From Candidatus Cloacimonadota bacterium (GTDB lineage: Bacteria > Cloacimonadota > Cloacimonadia > Cloacimonadales > Cloacimonadaceae): 64,000 nucleotides of DNA. Position 1 is the first letter of the stretch. Each line of letters begins with the position of its first letter. The translations under genes were made by a program, and so were the position numbers. The notes beneath the pieces are model-generated. The model saw only the letters and a program-made list of their open reading frames with translations, made no database searches and was not told where the DNA came from. Where the stretch lies: NCBI GenBank assembly GCA_018433885.1, contig JAHDQK010000033.1:1-64000 (forward strand), given 5' to 3'. Positions 10,094 to 18,841 of the stretch are shown here, in pieces.

Positions 10094-10122
10094 TTGACAA
10101 AGAACGGGATTTTTAAGTTTTG
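10094..10122 (+). promoter_or_regulatory. Putative promoter of tRNA-Leu
   Basis: Perfect TTGACA at 10094-10099, then 19 bases and TTTG at 10119-10122 preceded by AAGT. No TATAAT-like box lies at the usual distance. The spacing matches three other sites in this window and resembles the Bacteroidetes -33/-7 (TTG / TAnnTTTG) arrangement. Confidence 0.5.
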
Positions 10123-10134
10123 AAACATACGCGT

Positions 10135-10222
10135 GCCGAAGTGGTGAAATTGGTAGACGCAGTGGACTCAAAATCCACCGGGCTTCTTGCCCGTGCCGGT
10201 TCGATTCCGGCCTTCGGCACCA
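10135..10222 (+). tRNA. tRNA-Leu (CAA)
   Basis: 88 nt including an encoded CCA. Acceptor stem GCCGAAG / CTTCGGC, D-arm with TGGTAGACGC, anticodon stem GTGGA / TCCAC around loop CTCAAAA giving anticodon CAA (reads UUG), a long variable arm GGGCTTCTTGCCC as expected for tRNA-Leu, and T-arm GCCGGTTCGATTCCGGC. Confidence 0.97.
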
Positions 10223-10240
10223 TAATTTGCAAGGAGCATA

Positions 10241-10269
10241 TTGGCAAAATTGCTATCCGGCAGTATTCT
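10241..10269 (+). promoter_or_regulatory. Putative promoter before the PorV-like gene
   Basis: TTGGCA (10241-10246), 17-base spacer, TATTCT (10264-10269). It is the best sigma-70-like match in the 182-bp gap between the tRNA and the gene at 10405; the leader would be about 130 nt. Confidence 0.35.
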
Positions 10270-10404
10270 ATGGTAATGGCGAGCCGCCATCCACAACCTG
10301 TTTATTCGTTTTCAAGTGAATGTGCGAAAATCGCTACGTATTACACGGGGATACTTTGTGCCCTGTTGAAACCACTAATTAGCCTGAAACCTGTGGAGGT
10401 ATAG

Positions 10405-11430
10405 ATGTCACTCAGACGTATAACCCTTAGCCTTTGCCTTGTCCTGCTTTCTGCTGCACCTCTGGCAGCAATCTCACAAGGCTCATTACTATTTCTTACA
10501 TTCGAACCCGGTGGTCGTGCCAACGGTATGGGCAGAGCATATTCTGCAATAGCAGACGATGGATTTGGCATGTGGTGGAATCCTGGTGCTGCCGCTTTCA
10601 ACCGTAAAGGTCAGATCGCCCTAAACCACATCCCGTGGCTACAAGGTTCGGGATTGAACGATATGTTCTACGAATACCTGGGCTGGAACCAGCATTTTGA
10701 AGAAATCGGAACCATTAGCGCGCATATTGTGCTGTTGGATGCTGGAACGCAAGAACAAACCAACTCCAGTGGGGTATCTCAGGGTACTTTCCATCCCTTT
10801 GATATCGCAGGAGCGATTGGATATGCCTACGAAGTAATCCCTCAGACCTTGGGTGTGGGGGCAAACTTCAAGCTTATATACAGCTATCTTGCTCCAGCTA
10901 CCGGATTTACGGATTCGGAAGGGAAGGCCTTCAGCTTTGCCTTCGACCTAGGCACCAAGTATCGTAATGCCATGAATGTAGATGGTTTGGACCTTGCGCT
11001 TGTAGTGCAGAATATAGGTCCGGATGTAACGTTTGTGGATCAGGAACAAGCAGATCCTGCTCCGATGACAGTGCGTGCCGGAGCAGCTTACAGGGTAATG
11101 GAAGATCCCATGAGCAAGCTAACCGTTTCAGCAGAAGCCAGTAAGATGCTAGCCAATCAAGATCCATTGTTCGAACGTTTTGTATCTGGTTGGGAACATA
11201 TAGATGAGACCATCTACGGGGCTGGTGCGGAATTTGTCTATCTGGATCTTATAGCTCTGCGTGGTGGTTACTTCGCGGATACCGCCGGGAAAATCACCGG
11301 ACCCAGCGTAGGCGTTGGTATCCAATATACGTTTGATAACCGTTATAAATTCAATGTAGATTTCTCGATGGTACCCGGCGGAGAACTTACAGACTTCAAC
11401 AAGGTCTTCTCTCTGGGTGTCGAATTCTAA
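10405..11430 (+). CDS. PorV/PorQ-like outer-membrane beta-barrel protein
   Basis: 341 aa with a signal peptide (about 1-22) followed by FEPGGRANGMGRAYSAIADDGFG and WWNPGAA, the hallmark opening of the PorV/PorQ (UPF0164) group of FadL-like barrels. It ends in a barrel-type strand (FSLGVEF). In Bacteroidetes PorV carries type IX secretion cargo to the surface. Its position directly before a protease with a T9SS-type tail fits that role, but this is inference. GGAGG five bases before ATG 10405 fixes the start. Confidence 0.85.
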   Translation: MSLRRITLSLCLVLLSAAPLAAISQGSLLFLTFEPGGRANGMGRAYSAIADDGFGMWWNPGAAAFNRKGQIALNHIPWLQGSGLNDMFYEYLGWNQHFEEIGTISAHIVLLDAGTQEQTNSSGVSQGTFHPFDIAGAIGYAYEVIPQTLGVGANFKLIYSYLAPATGFTDSEGKAFSFAFDLGTKYRNAMNVDGLDLALVVQNIGPDVTFVDQEQADPAPMTVRAGAAYRVMEDPMSKLTVSAEASKMLANQDPLFERFVSGWEHIDETIYGAGAEFVYLDLIALRGGYFADTAGKITGPSVGVGIQYTFDNRYKFNVDFSMVPGGELTDFNKVFSLGVEF

Positions 11431-11448
11431 GAAACAAGAAAGACTAGG

Positions 11449-11478
11449 CAGAAGCAGGCCCTACGAGGTCTGCTTCTG
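11449..11478 (+). promoter_or_regulatory. Strong hairpin between the PorV-like and M6 protease genes
   Basis: CAGAAGCAG pairs perfectly with CTGCTTCTG (9 bp, 12-nt loop). No T-run follows, so it is not a classical terminator. It could be a partial terminator, attenuator or RNA processing site that lowers protease expression relative to the barrel gene. It ends 41 bases before the protease ATG. Confidence 0.55.
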
Positions 11479-11519
11479 TGAACATTTTCGGAGCTAAAGC
11501 TCTGAAGCATAAGGAATCC

Positions 11520-14500
11520 ATGAAGCTATCAAGAAAACCTAGGCTTACCTTGTACGGATTGATGATGCTTTATGCGGCCTTCTCCATGGCGCCGCTAACC
11601 GCTCAAAAACTTCATCTACGTCCTCTGGCTGAAAGCCCAAAAACTCGTAAACACCCTCACACCCATCTTCTACGCCAAACTTCAGATCCACAAGCGATGG
11701 ATACACGCAAAAGCGAATTCAGCAAGCTGCTAGTGATCTTGGTGGACTTTCAGGAAGACGATGATCCCATGAGCACCGGCAACGGAAAATTCATGCTGGA
11801 AGCAGATCCGGATTATATCTATTCCATCGGAGCTCCTCCGCATAACAGAGAATATTTCGAGACAAACCTGGAAGCGATGCGGTACTATTATAGAGCTGTA
11901 TCGGCAAATGAATATAATCTGGAATACGACGTTTGGCCCAAAGATAAGGCTGCATATACGCTATCCAACCCTATGTCCTACTACAATCCCCCTCATGCCG
12001 AATCCAGCCTGTTCGTGAGCAAGATGGAAGATTATTTCAAAGAAGCCTTTGAAACCGCGGATCGGGATGATCCCGAGATCGACTTCGCTCAATATGCCCA
12101 TTACATGATTATTCACGCTGGTTCAGACTGGCAACACGACAGGATGGGCGATAGCCCCATCGATATCCCTTCCTTCTTCATCAGAGTAGGGGAAGGAAAA
12201 GAGGCAGTGGTCGATGGTGGATCTACCAGGATATCCCATGCCTGCAACGTACCCGCGACAATATCCCAAGATTTCAGCATCCAAGAGGATAACGGTCAAG
12301 TATACCATACTGGTTACGGAGCTTTAAACTCTGTGTTGTTTCATGAATTTGGACACTCACTGGGTTTGGTGGATCTCTACAATGTGCAAACCTTCAGCCC
12401 GATGGTAGGGGCGTTTGACATCATGGATAGCGGAGGTGCCGGCATTTTGGTGGATGAACTGGAAAATGGCGAGTACGTTTATATAGAAGGCATCTTGCCG
12501 GCATTACCAGGGGCGTTCAGCAGGGCTTTACTCTTCGAAGATAGATTTCGTGAGCTGGGTTTGATGAAAGACATCATGGAACTAAAGCCAGAAGCCGAGC
12601 ATCAAATTGCGGCTAGCAGTCTTCAACAAACCGGATCTTACATACCATCGATAATCAAGATACCCATCAGCAACGATGAGTATTATCTGGTGGAGAACCG
12701 TTGCTTGGATCCCGATAACGATGGTGGAACACCCGTTTTTGGAGCCTTGGATGGAAGAGTGGTTTTGTATCCTACGGCTCTTGATGATCCCACTAACCAG
12801 CCTACTTTTGAGTATGATTATCTATTGCCATCTTTCATACTACCCGATGGTTCGGCTCGCGGTGGCGGCATCCTGGCATGGTATGTGAATGAAAAGGTTC
12901 TGTATCAGGAGGGAAGGATCATCGAAGATGGCTCGTTGTGGACGAACTTTCAGAACAACAGCGTAAATACTAACTTCGATCGGCCTGGGGTGATGGTCTT
13001 GGAGGCGGATGGAATCAGGGATTTGGGTGAATATTATTCATGGTATTGGACCGGTACAGCCTACGAATACTTCCATGCCCGCAAACCGCTTTTAAACAGT
13101 GATGGACAATTTGTGCAATGGACAAACCAAGCATGGCGACCTACTCTGAGCTCGACCACAAAACCTCCGATGGTGGGGGAAAACGGTTTAGGGAGCGTAT
13201 ATCGCCTGGAAAACATCAGCGATCCCTTGCCCCTAATGAGTTTTACGCTTAAATCTTCTTGGTTTGACACCACGGATTTTCGTAGTTTTTGGGGAAAATA
13301 CTACGCCGGGGAACCAATCAACACGCACTTTAGTGATCTATCCATTCCGTATCCAGGAATAAATGGCGTACATCTGATCAGCAGTCTGTTTGATGAATGG
13401 CTGGAAATGGTAGATCCCGCATCTCTGGATGTCTGGAGCTTTGATCATCCCACTGTAAGTGCGGATACAAACGCGGATGGATTCAAGGAGCTTGTGGGAG
13501 TAAAAGGCTCTCTTATCAGATTCATGGATTGGGCTGAAGGGCAAGCTACTGTTCACAACCTGAGCTGTGAGGATGATCTGGGTAAACCGCTGGCGTATCT
13601 TAACTCAGTTTATACGTACTCCTCGCAAATCCTTTATAAATTTAATGACTTCAGTGTAAGAGCATTTTTGGACCTGCCCGGTATAAGAAGTCTTGGCGCG
13701 TTCGGCACCAAACTGCTTGCGGTTCAAGATCATCAGGTAAGTATCCTGGATGCTGAACTTCTTCAAGTTATTCACACCGTCCATTTTCCTGAAGCGCTTG
13801 GGGATTATACACCGATAACGTGTGTGGATTCAGAATGGGCCGAGATATATGTTACTGCAAATAGTGGTAATATATATAGCTTTAGTATTGTGGGGGATCG
13901 TGCGGAACCTAGTCAGTTAAAACAAGTTTTCGTTAATGACACTTCTTTTAAGCCTTCCCAACCAGGTTTGCTAGCTACTCCGGATAATGGTACGAAGATC
14001 TTCTTCGGATTAGGTAACAATGCCTATTTGCTGGCTTACAACGGGATGCTGGAGCCCGGGTTTCCCCGTTATCTTTCTGACATTTACATTAAAGAAAGAG
14101 CTGATGGCAGGGCATTGAAGCTCTTGGGTGAAACTCTATTACATCTTCCCATCCACCCCCATGGTTACTACGCGATATCCATCAACGGTGAACCAAAACC
14201 CCAATATGCTTTGGGATTGCCCGGGCACACAATGTCGGAAGCGGCTACTTGGACTGATACGATGATTTATGACGCGGATAATCAGAGACTTCTTTGGTAC
14301 TACACTTTAGCTGGGGAAGATAACACCAGTAGCTACATTCATGAGCTTGCTATTGAAGAAAACCCGCTATTGTGGAACGGTTTCACTGATGGTGGAGGTG
14401 CTACCGTTTCTGGCAATCTTTTGCAAGCTCCCGGATCATCCCCTCTGGATGCGTATGTGTTTCCAAACCCGGTAAAGAAAGGCAGTTTTCGGCTTCGAGT

Positions 14501-14690
14501 TCTAAATGCCACGGATTATACTACGATCGATATCTATGATATCGGGGGCACCAAGGTACAAAGCCATGCCCACCATGACCCCGGATTTGATCTTCAGCTT
14601 GAATCCCGAAACCTAAGTTCGGGTATTTATCTGGTACGAGTGAAAAGCGGAGATCAGGTAAAACGATTCAAATTTGCCGTAGAGAAATAA
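11520..14690 (+). CDS. Secreted M6-like metalloprotease with type-A (Por/T9SS) sorting domain
   Basis: 1056 aa. Signal peptide about 1-28 (ends MAPLTAQ). The protease domain carries the zinc motif HEFGHSLGLVD at about residue 275, with the upstream KLLVILVDFQEDDDP block usual in M6 (immune-inhibitor-A-like) enzymes. A long middle region of beta-rich repeats follows. The last ~80 residues form a sorting tail: VFPNPVKKGSF, IDIYDIGGTKVQ, LSSGIYLVRVKSG, ending KFAVEK. Such tails direct export and anchoring through the type IX system. ATG 11520 has AAGGA just upstream and starts a clean signal peptide; the longer frame from GTG 11478 would begin inside the hairpin. Confidence 0.9.
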   Translation: MKLSRKPRLTLYGLMMLYAAFSMAPLTAQKLHLRPLAESPKTRKHPHTHLLRQTSDPQAMDTRKSEFSKLLVILVDFQEDDDPMSTGNGKFMLEADPDYIYSIGAPPHNREYFETNLEAMRYYYRAVSANEYNLEYDVWPKDKAAYTLSNPMSYYNPPHAESSLFVSKMEDYFKEAFETADRDDPEIDFAQYAHYMIIHAGSDWQHDRMGDSPIDIPSFFIRVGEGKEAVVDGGSTRISHACNVPATISQDFSIQEDNGQVYHTGYGALNSVLFHEFGHSLGLVDLYNVQTFSPMVGAFDIMDSGGAGILVDELENGEYVYIEGILPALPGAFSRALLFEDRFRELGLMKDIMELKPEAEHQIAASSLQQTGSYIPSIIKIPISNDEYYLVENRCLDPDNDGGTPVFGALDGRVVLYPTALDDPTNQPTFEYDYLLPSFILPDGSARGGGILAWYVNEKVLYQEGRIIEDGSLWTNFQNNSVNTNFDRPGVMVLEADGIRDLGEYYSWYWTGTAYEYFHARKPLLNSDGQFVQWTNQAWRPTLSSTTKPPMVGENGLGSVYRLENISDPLPLMSFTLKSSWFDTTDFRSFWGKYYAGEPINTHFSDLSIPYPGINGVHLISSLFDEWLEMVDPASLDVWSFDHPTVSADTNADGFKELVGVKGSLIRFMDWAEGQATVHNLSCEDDLGKPLAYLNSVYTYSSQILYKFNDFSVRAFLDLPGIRSLGAFGTKLLAVQDHQVSILDAELLQVIHTVHFPEALGDYTPITCVDSEWAEIYVTANSGNIYSFSIVGDRAEPSQLKQVFVNDTSFKPSQPGLLATPDNGTKIFFGLGNNAYLLAYNGMLEPGFPRYLSDIYIKERADGRALKLLGETLLHLPIHPHGYYAISINGEPKPQYALGLPGHTMSEAATWTDTMIYDADNQRLLWYYTLAGEDNTSSYIHELAIEENPLLWNGFTDGGGATVSGNLLQAPGSSPLDAYVFPNPVKKGSFRLRVLNATDYTTIDIYDIGGTKVQSHAHHDPGFDLQLESRNLSSGIYLVRVKSGDQVKRFKFAVEK

Positions 14691-14703
14691 AGGATGGATA
14701 TCT

Positions 14704-15666
14704 ATGCCTAAGATTATACTATGTTTGATACTATGTTCAATGCTCACTGCGTTATCTGCCCAAGGAGCCGAAGACTGGCTTTGGGAAGAAGAAAAACCGG
14801 AAGCAGAGAAACTTGAAGCGGATTTTATCAAAGTAAACTATGAGAAAAAGGATGCTCGCCTGGCGATGCTGATGTCCATGGTTCTGCCGGGTGCAGGGCA
14901 GTTTTATGCTAATAAAAGCGCGTTTACTACATATTTATTCCCCATCCTGGAGATCGGTTTGGCGGCAGGGATCATCTACTACAATGACCGGGGAAACGAT
15001 AAAACGGATATCTTCGAGAAATATGCCAATGGCGAAGAGATAGAATTCACTTTGGGCGATGGCACTACCATCGTCACAACTCGCTACGATAGGGAACGGC
15101 AACACCGCGTGGAAGGGATTTTGATGAATCTAAACCCTGTGGACATCTACGAACAAAGCTATTTCAGGCTGGAGGATGCAAACAGTCAACATTTCTACGA
15201 AGATATCGGGAAATATCCTCACTACGTATTTGGTTGGGCGGATTGGTATTACACCTTTGCTACGGACACCAGTGGCAACTTTATTGGCCCAAACTGGTAT
15301 CCCGGGGGTTACGACTCTACTCCCGCTGATCCCAATTGGATTTGGGGCGGAAACTACCCCCTCTACGACGATCCGGAGAATGGACTCTCCACCACCGTTA
15401 TGGTTAGCAACGAATCTCACTCCTCGAGTCCGATGCGGAAGAAATATGTTCAGCTACGCAATGATGCCAAGGACGAATACGCCATCGCCAGAGCTTTTAC
15501 TTTTGGATTGGCGGCAAATCATATTGCTGCTGGATTAGATGCAATCCGGGTCACCCGAAAAGTCAACCGGGGCGCGATAACGGATAATGGAATCAGATTG
15601 AAGTACTACACAGGGTTGAGAAACGATCAACTGACTCCCACACTAGCATTGAACTGGAAATTCTGA
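14704..15666 (+). CDS. Exported/membrane protein, first of three tandem PGxGQ (DUF5683-like) proteins
   Basis: 320 aa. Signal peptide (about 1-19), an acidic stretch EEEKPEAEKLEAD, then LMSMVLPGAGQFYANK and a hydrophobic helix (FPILEIGLAAGIIYY). The centre is rich in Trp, Tyr and Pro (YPHYVFGWADWYY). A second short helix near the carboxy end (FGLAANHIAAGLDAIR) is shared with the next two genes. The PGxGQ-helix pattern resembles DUF5683 proteins of Bacteroidetes; function unknown. It lies 13 bases after the protease and its stop overlaps the next ATG region. Confidence 0.65.
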   Translation: MPKIILCLILCSMLTALSAQGAEDWLWEEEKPEAEKLEADFIKVNYEKKDARLAMLMSMVLPGAGQFYANKSAFTTYLFPILEIGLAAGIIYYNDRGNDKTDIFEKYANGEEIEFTLGDGTTIVTTRYDRERQHRVEGILMNLNPVDIYEQSYFRLEDANSQHFYEDIGKYPHYVFGWADWYYTFATDTSGNFIGPNWYPGGYDSTPADPNWIWGGNYPLYDDPENGLSTTVMVSNESHSSSPMRKKYVQLRNDAKDEYAIARAFTFGLAANHIAAGLDAIRVTRKVNRGAITDNGIRLKYYTGLRNDQLTPTLALNWKF

Positions 15667-16307
15667 TGAAGCGGAGCATAATCTCTCTGATCTTGCTTAC
15701 CATAATTAGTGTAAGTGTGTCCGCTCAATCCAGAATAACCTATATCGGAATGAGCGCATTGTTGCCAGGCAGCGGAGAGATAGCCCTAGGGAAGACGCAA
15801 AGGGGAGTTGCCCTACTTGCATCAGAGCTATTAGCTACTTATGCGTTTCTTAAGACCGATACCGATATGGCTTTACAGAAAGAGAACTACAAGATATATG
15901 CAAACCGTTATGCCGGAGTGCCATTGGATATGCCGCAGGATCACTATCAATCGATCCAAGCGTATCAAAGTAGCGAGGATTACAATCAATATCTGGAGAT
16001 GATAGCCCGGAACTACTACCTTATCACAAACTACGACCCTCAAGGCTATGAAGAATTTATGGCGGAAGAGAGTTTTAGCGGAAATGAACAATGGACATGG
16101 CAATCCGAAATGCACTGGCAACGTTATATCGATATGCGTAAGAAGCATCAGAAGACCAAGATAAACCATAATCTTGCCTTAGGCGTAATGCTCTTCAATC
16201 GCGCCCTGAGTATGGTAGATACCGCATTAATCAGCCGCAACCTGCATCTTCATGCCCAACTTTCCGGCACAGATGGGATGATGCTCAATTGCGAATTGAG
16301 GTTCTAA
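15666..16307 (+). CDS. Second tandem PGxGQ (DUF5683-like) membrane protein
   Basis: 213 aa. Signal peptide about 1-20, then GMSALLPGSGEIALGKTQRG and a helix (VALLASELLATYAF). The central part is Tyr-rich (NYYLITNYDPQGYEEF, WTWQSEMHWQRYIDMR), followed by LALGVMLFNRALSMVDTAL. The layout matches both neighbours, so the three are diverged tandem paralogues. No catalytic motif seen. ATG 15666 overlaps the previous stop by one base; the stop again overlaps the next start. Confidence 0.65.
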   Translation: MKRSIISLILLTIISVSVSAQSRITYIGMSALLPGSGEIALGKTQRGVALLASELLATYAFLKTDTDMALQKENYKIYANRYAGVPLDMPQDHYQSIQAYQSSEDYNQYLEMIARNYYLITNYDPQGYEEFMAEESFSGNEQWTWQSEMHWQRYIDMRKKHQKTKINHNLALGVMLFNRALSMVDTALISRNLHLHAQLSGTDGMMLNCELRF

Positions 16308-16957
16308 TGAAGATTACCCGCGCCACAGCTCTTATATTGCTGTTCATGTTAACTATCAGTACCTTACCCGCCAAAAGCAAGGATTTTCTGTTGTCCTTGG
16401 CAGTTCCGGGATTCGCTCAGATCAAGGATGGAAGAGGCTATGGATATTCTCTTCTCGCCGCCGAAGCGTTACTCATCGGAGGTCAGCTTTATCTGAAAAG
16501 CGAAGCCAACCTCTTGAGAGATGATTCCTACACATATGCCCTGAAGTTTGCCCATATCAATCCTGGAGATTATGACAGCGAGTTCTTGAAGAACTTGGGT
16601 AAATACGAATCCAGCGGCTATGATGCCATGGGTTATAACTCAACGGTGCGAAATCAAGCTGTAATGTTATATCCCGACGATCCCGAGGGACAACAGCTCT
16701 ACATCGAAGCCAATGCTTATGGTGACGATAAATACTGGGATTGGGATAGTCAGACCCATAAGAGTGAATATAACCGAATGAGAAACGACGCTCAGGATCT
16801 GGAGTCCTTCGCCAAACTGGCTTTTGGTGTAACGATTCTGAACCACTTAGTGAGTGGATTTGACGTGCTAAGATACAACGCTTCAGAATCGAGAGCAAGG
16901 TTCTCTATGGACTATCGTTCTCGCACCCCTCAACTGAAGTTATCGGTGAAGTTCTGA
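16307..16957 (+). CDS. Third tandem PGxGQ (DUF5683-like) membrane protein
   Basis: 216 aa. Signal peptide about 1-22, then LSLAVPGFAQIKDGRGYGYS and a helix (LLAAEALLIGGQLYLKS). A Tyr-rich centre (YDAMGYNSTVRNQ, DDKYWDWDSQTHKSEYNRMR) precedes a carboxy-terminal helix (LAFGVTILNHLVSGFDVLR), parallel to the two genes before it. ATG 16307 overlaps the previous TAA by one base; the open frame from 16289 starts inside the previous gene and is not used. The stop overlaps the coaBC ATG (TGATG). Confidence 0.65.
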   Translation: MKITRATALILLFMLTISTLPAKSKDFLLSLAVPGFAQIKDGRGYGYSLLAAEALLIGGQLYLKSEANLLRDDSYTYALKFAHINPGDYDSEFLKNLGKYESSGYDAMGYNSTVRNQAVMLYPDDPEGQQLYIEANAYGDDKYWDWDSQTHKSEYNRMRNDAQDLESFAKLAFGVTILNHLVSGFDVLRYNASESRARFSMDYRSRTPQLKLSVKF

Positions 16958-18123
16958 TGTCCAAGCTCAAGATTGTTCTCGGGGTGACAGGCGGAATCGC
17001 TGCTTATAAAGCGATTGATCTTGCCAGCAGATTGTTCAAAGAAGGGTTTCAGGTACGAACCGTTTTCACAGAAGCCGCAGCTAAGTTTGTAAGTCCGATC
17101 AATTTTGCCGCCATCACCCATGAAAGCGTTCATGATTCCTTGTGGGAAGATGACGACCCAATTCCGCATATATCGTTGGCAGATTGGGCTGATCTGGTAG
17201 TGATAGCCCCTGCAACGGCAAACACCATTGCTAAGGCTGTAGCTGGAATCTCGGACAACTTATTAAGTTCTATCCTATTGGCCCACACCAAGCCTGTGTT
17301 GTGGGTTCCCGCTATGAATGTGAACATGTATCAAAACCCCGTTACCCAAAGGAATCTTGCCATTTTAGCGGAACGGGGTCACCATGTTCTGGACCCTGCC
17401 ACAGGGCTGCTGGCTTGCGCTTATACCGGCAAAGGCAAGTATCCTCCAAATATCGAGATAGTTTACGCCATCAAGACCTATCTGAATTACAGACGTGATC
17501 TCATTGGTATTAGAGCGCTGGTTTCCGCTGGAGCGACCGTGGAAGCGATAGATCCCATGCGAGTTATCAGCAACAGAAGCTCCGGCAAAATGGGGCTTGC
17601 TCTTGCCAGAGCGTTAAGCCTACGCGGTGCAAGTGTAAAACTTGTGTATGCCTCCATCAACCAGGAGATTCCATACTACCTGAGCGATGCTATCCAAGCG
17701 CTTTCTGTTCAAGAAATGAGGGACGTCATTGTGCCATTGGCGGAGGAATGCGATTGGATCTTTAAGTGTGCTGCTGTTTCAGACTACAAGCCAAGTAGCT
17801 ACAGCGAGCAAAAGATCAAAAAAGGCGAAGACCTTAGCATTCATCTTGAACAAACGATTGACATACTTACTGAACTCGGGAACAATAAAAAGTGCTCACA
17901 AAAGCTAGTAGGCTTTGCGGCTGAGACTCAGGATATTATCGACAACGCAAAGGGAAAACTTGAGCGTAAGAACTTGGATATGATTGTGGCAAATCATCTG
18001 GAAAACGCTGGTAAGGATACCAACCGGATTGTGGTGATAGATAAAAAGGGTGAAACAAAGAGCATCGAAGGATGCAAGTTTGAACTCGCACACAAGATCA
18101 TCGACCATCTGAAGGAGATTTGA
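16957..18123 (+). CDS. coaBC: Bifunctional phosphopantothenoylcysteine decarboxylase / ligase
   Basis: 388 aa, the usual length for CoaBC. It joins cysteine to 4'-phosphopantothenate and decarboxylates the product in coenzyme A synthesis. The CoaC half (about 1-185) shows GVTGGIAAYKA, the FMN-site block PAMNVNMY and the active-site Cys loop LLACAYTGKGK. The CoaB half has ALVSAGATVEAIDPMR, ISNRSSGKMG and CAAVSDYKP, with GFAAET later. It is the first of a run of cofactor and modification genes (coaBC, SDR, queA, birA). Confidence 0.97.
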   Translation: MSKLKIVLGVTGGIAAYKAIDLASRLFKEGFQVRTVFTEAAAKFVSPINFAAITHESVHDSLWEDDDPIPHISLADWADLVVIAPATANTIAKAVAGISDNLLSSILLAHTKPVLWVPAMNVNMYQNPVTQRNLAILAERGHHVLDPATGLLACAYTGKGKYPPNIEIVYAIKTYLNYRRDLIGIRALVSAGATVEAIDPMRVISNRSSGKMGLALARALSLRGASVKLVYASINQEIPYYLSDAIQALSVQEMRDVIVPLAEECDWIFKCAAVSDYKPSSYSEQKIKKGEDLSIHLEQTIDILTELGNNKKCSQKLVGFAAETQDIIDNAKGKLERKNLDMIVANHLENAGKDTNRIVVIDKKGETKSIEGCKFELAHKIIDHLKEI

Positions 18124-18127
18124 ACAG

Positions 18128-18841
18128 GTGCTCCTGATAAGCGGTGCAAATTCTCAGATCGGCAGTTTTCTTGCCCGAGCTTATCAAGCTGAGGGGAGAG
18201 AGCTGATATGCCTTTATCATGAACGCAAACAACGACTTGAGGGCATTCAAGCTCCCCTTTTACAAGCTGATCTGATGAATTACCATGCCACCGAAGCAAT
18301 TCTGCAACAATATCTTCCCAGAATAACCCAGGCCATTCACTGTAGCGCTGTGCGCAGCGAAGATCACCGTGCTTTAGCGGATACAGAACCAATTATTTTT
18401 CACAAAGTGATCGAACAGAATATCTACCCGGCGTATCATATTCTACGGTTGCTGCTACCTGCCATGCGAGCCCAGGCTTTTGGCAGGATCGTGTTGTTCA
18501 GTTCAGACGTGAGTCAAACCGGATTGCCAATGGGGAGTGCCTACGCTGCAGCCAAAGCCGCGATAGCCAATATGGCAAAAAGCAGTGCGCAGGAAAACGC
18601 CGGGATGGATGTATTGATTAACAGCATTGCTCCTGGTCCTGTAGAAACGGCTATGGAACAAGATTTCAGCGAAGAGTATCTGGAGTTTCGCAGGAAGTAT
18701 TTTAGCGCACACTTACAGCGTACGGCTTCCGGTAAACTGGTTACTATGGAAGAAATTAAACTGTTGACAGATATGCTGATATCCGCGAAGCTCCGGAATT
18801 TGTGCGGGGAAGAGCTTGTTATCAATGGAGGCAAGAAGTGA
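18128..18841 (+). CDS. Short-chain dehydrogenase/reductase
   Basis: 237 aa NAD(P)-dependent oxidoreductase of the classical SDR type. The nucleotide-binding loop is SGANSQIG, a variant of TGxxxGIG. The catalytic Ser lies in VLFSSDVSQ and the YxxxK pair in AYAAAKAA; INSIAPGPVETAM follows. The product resembles FabG-like reductases, but the substrate cannot be told. It starts with GTG 18128 four bases after coaBC and ends overlapping the next gene by four bases (GTGA). Confidence 0.85.
   Translation: MLLISGANSQIGSFLARAYQAEGRELICLYHERKQRLEGIQAPLLQADLMNYHATEAILQQYLPRITQAIHCSAVRSEDHRALADTEPIIFHKVIEQNIYPAYHILRLLLPAMRAQAFGRIVLFSSDVSQTGLPMGSAYAAAKAAIANMAKSSAQENAGMDVLINSIAPGPVETAMEQDFSEEYLEFRRKYFSAHLQRTASGKLVTMEEIKLLTDMLISAKLRNLCGEELVINGGKK

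Noticed and set aside
10120-10404. 94-codon open frame across the tRNA-Leu
   Set aside because: It reads through the tRNA gene and the following promoter region and has no ribosome site.
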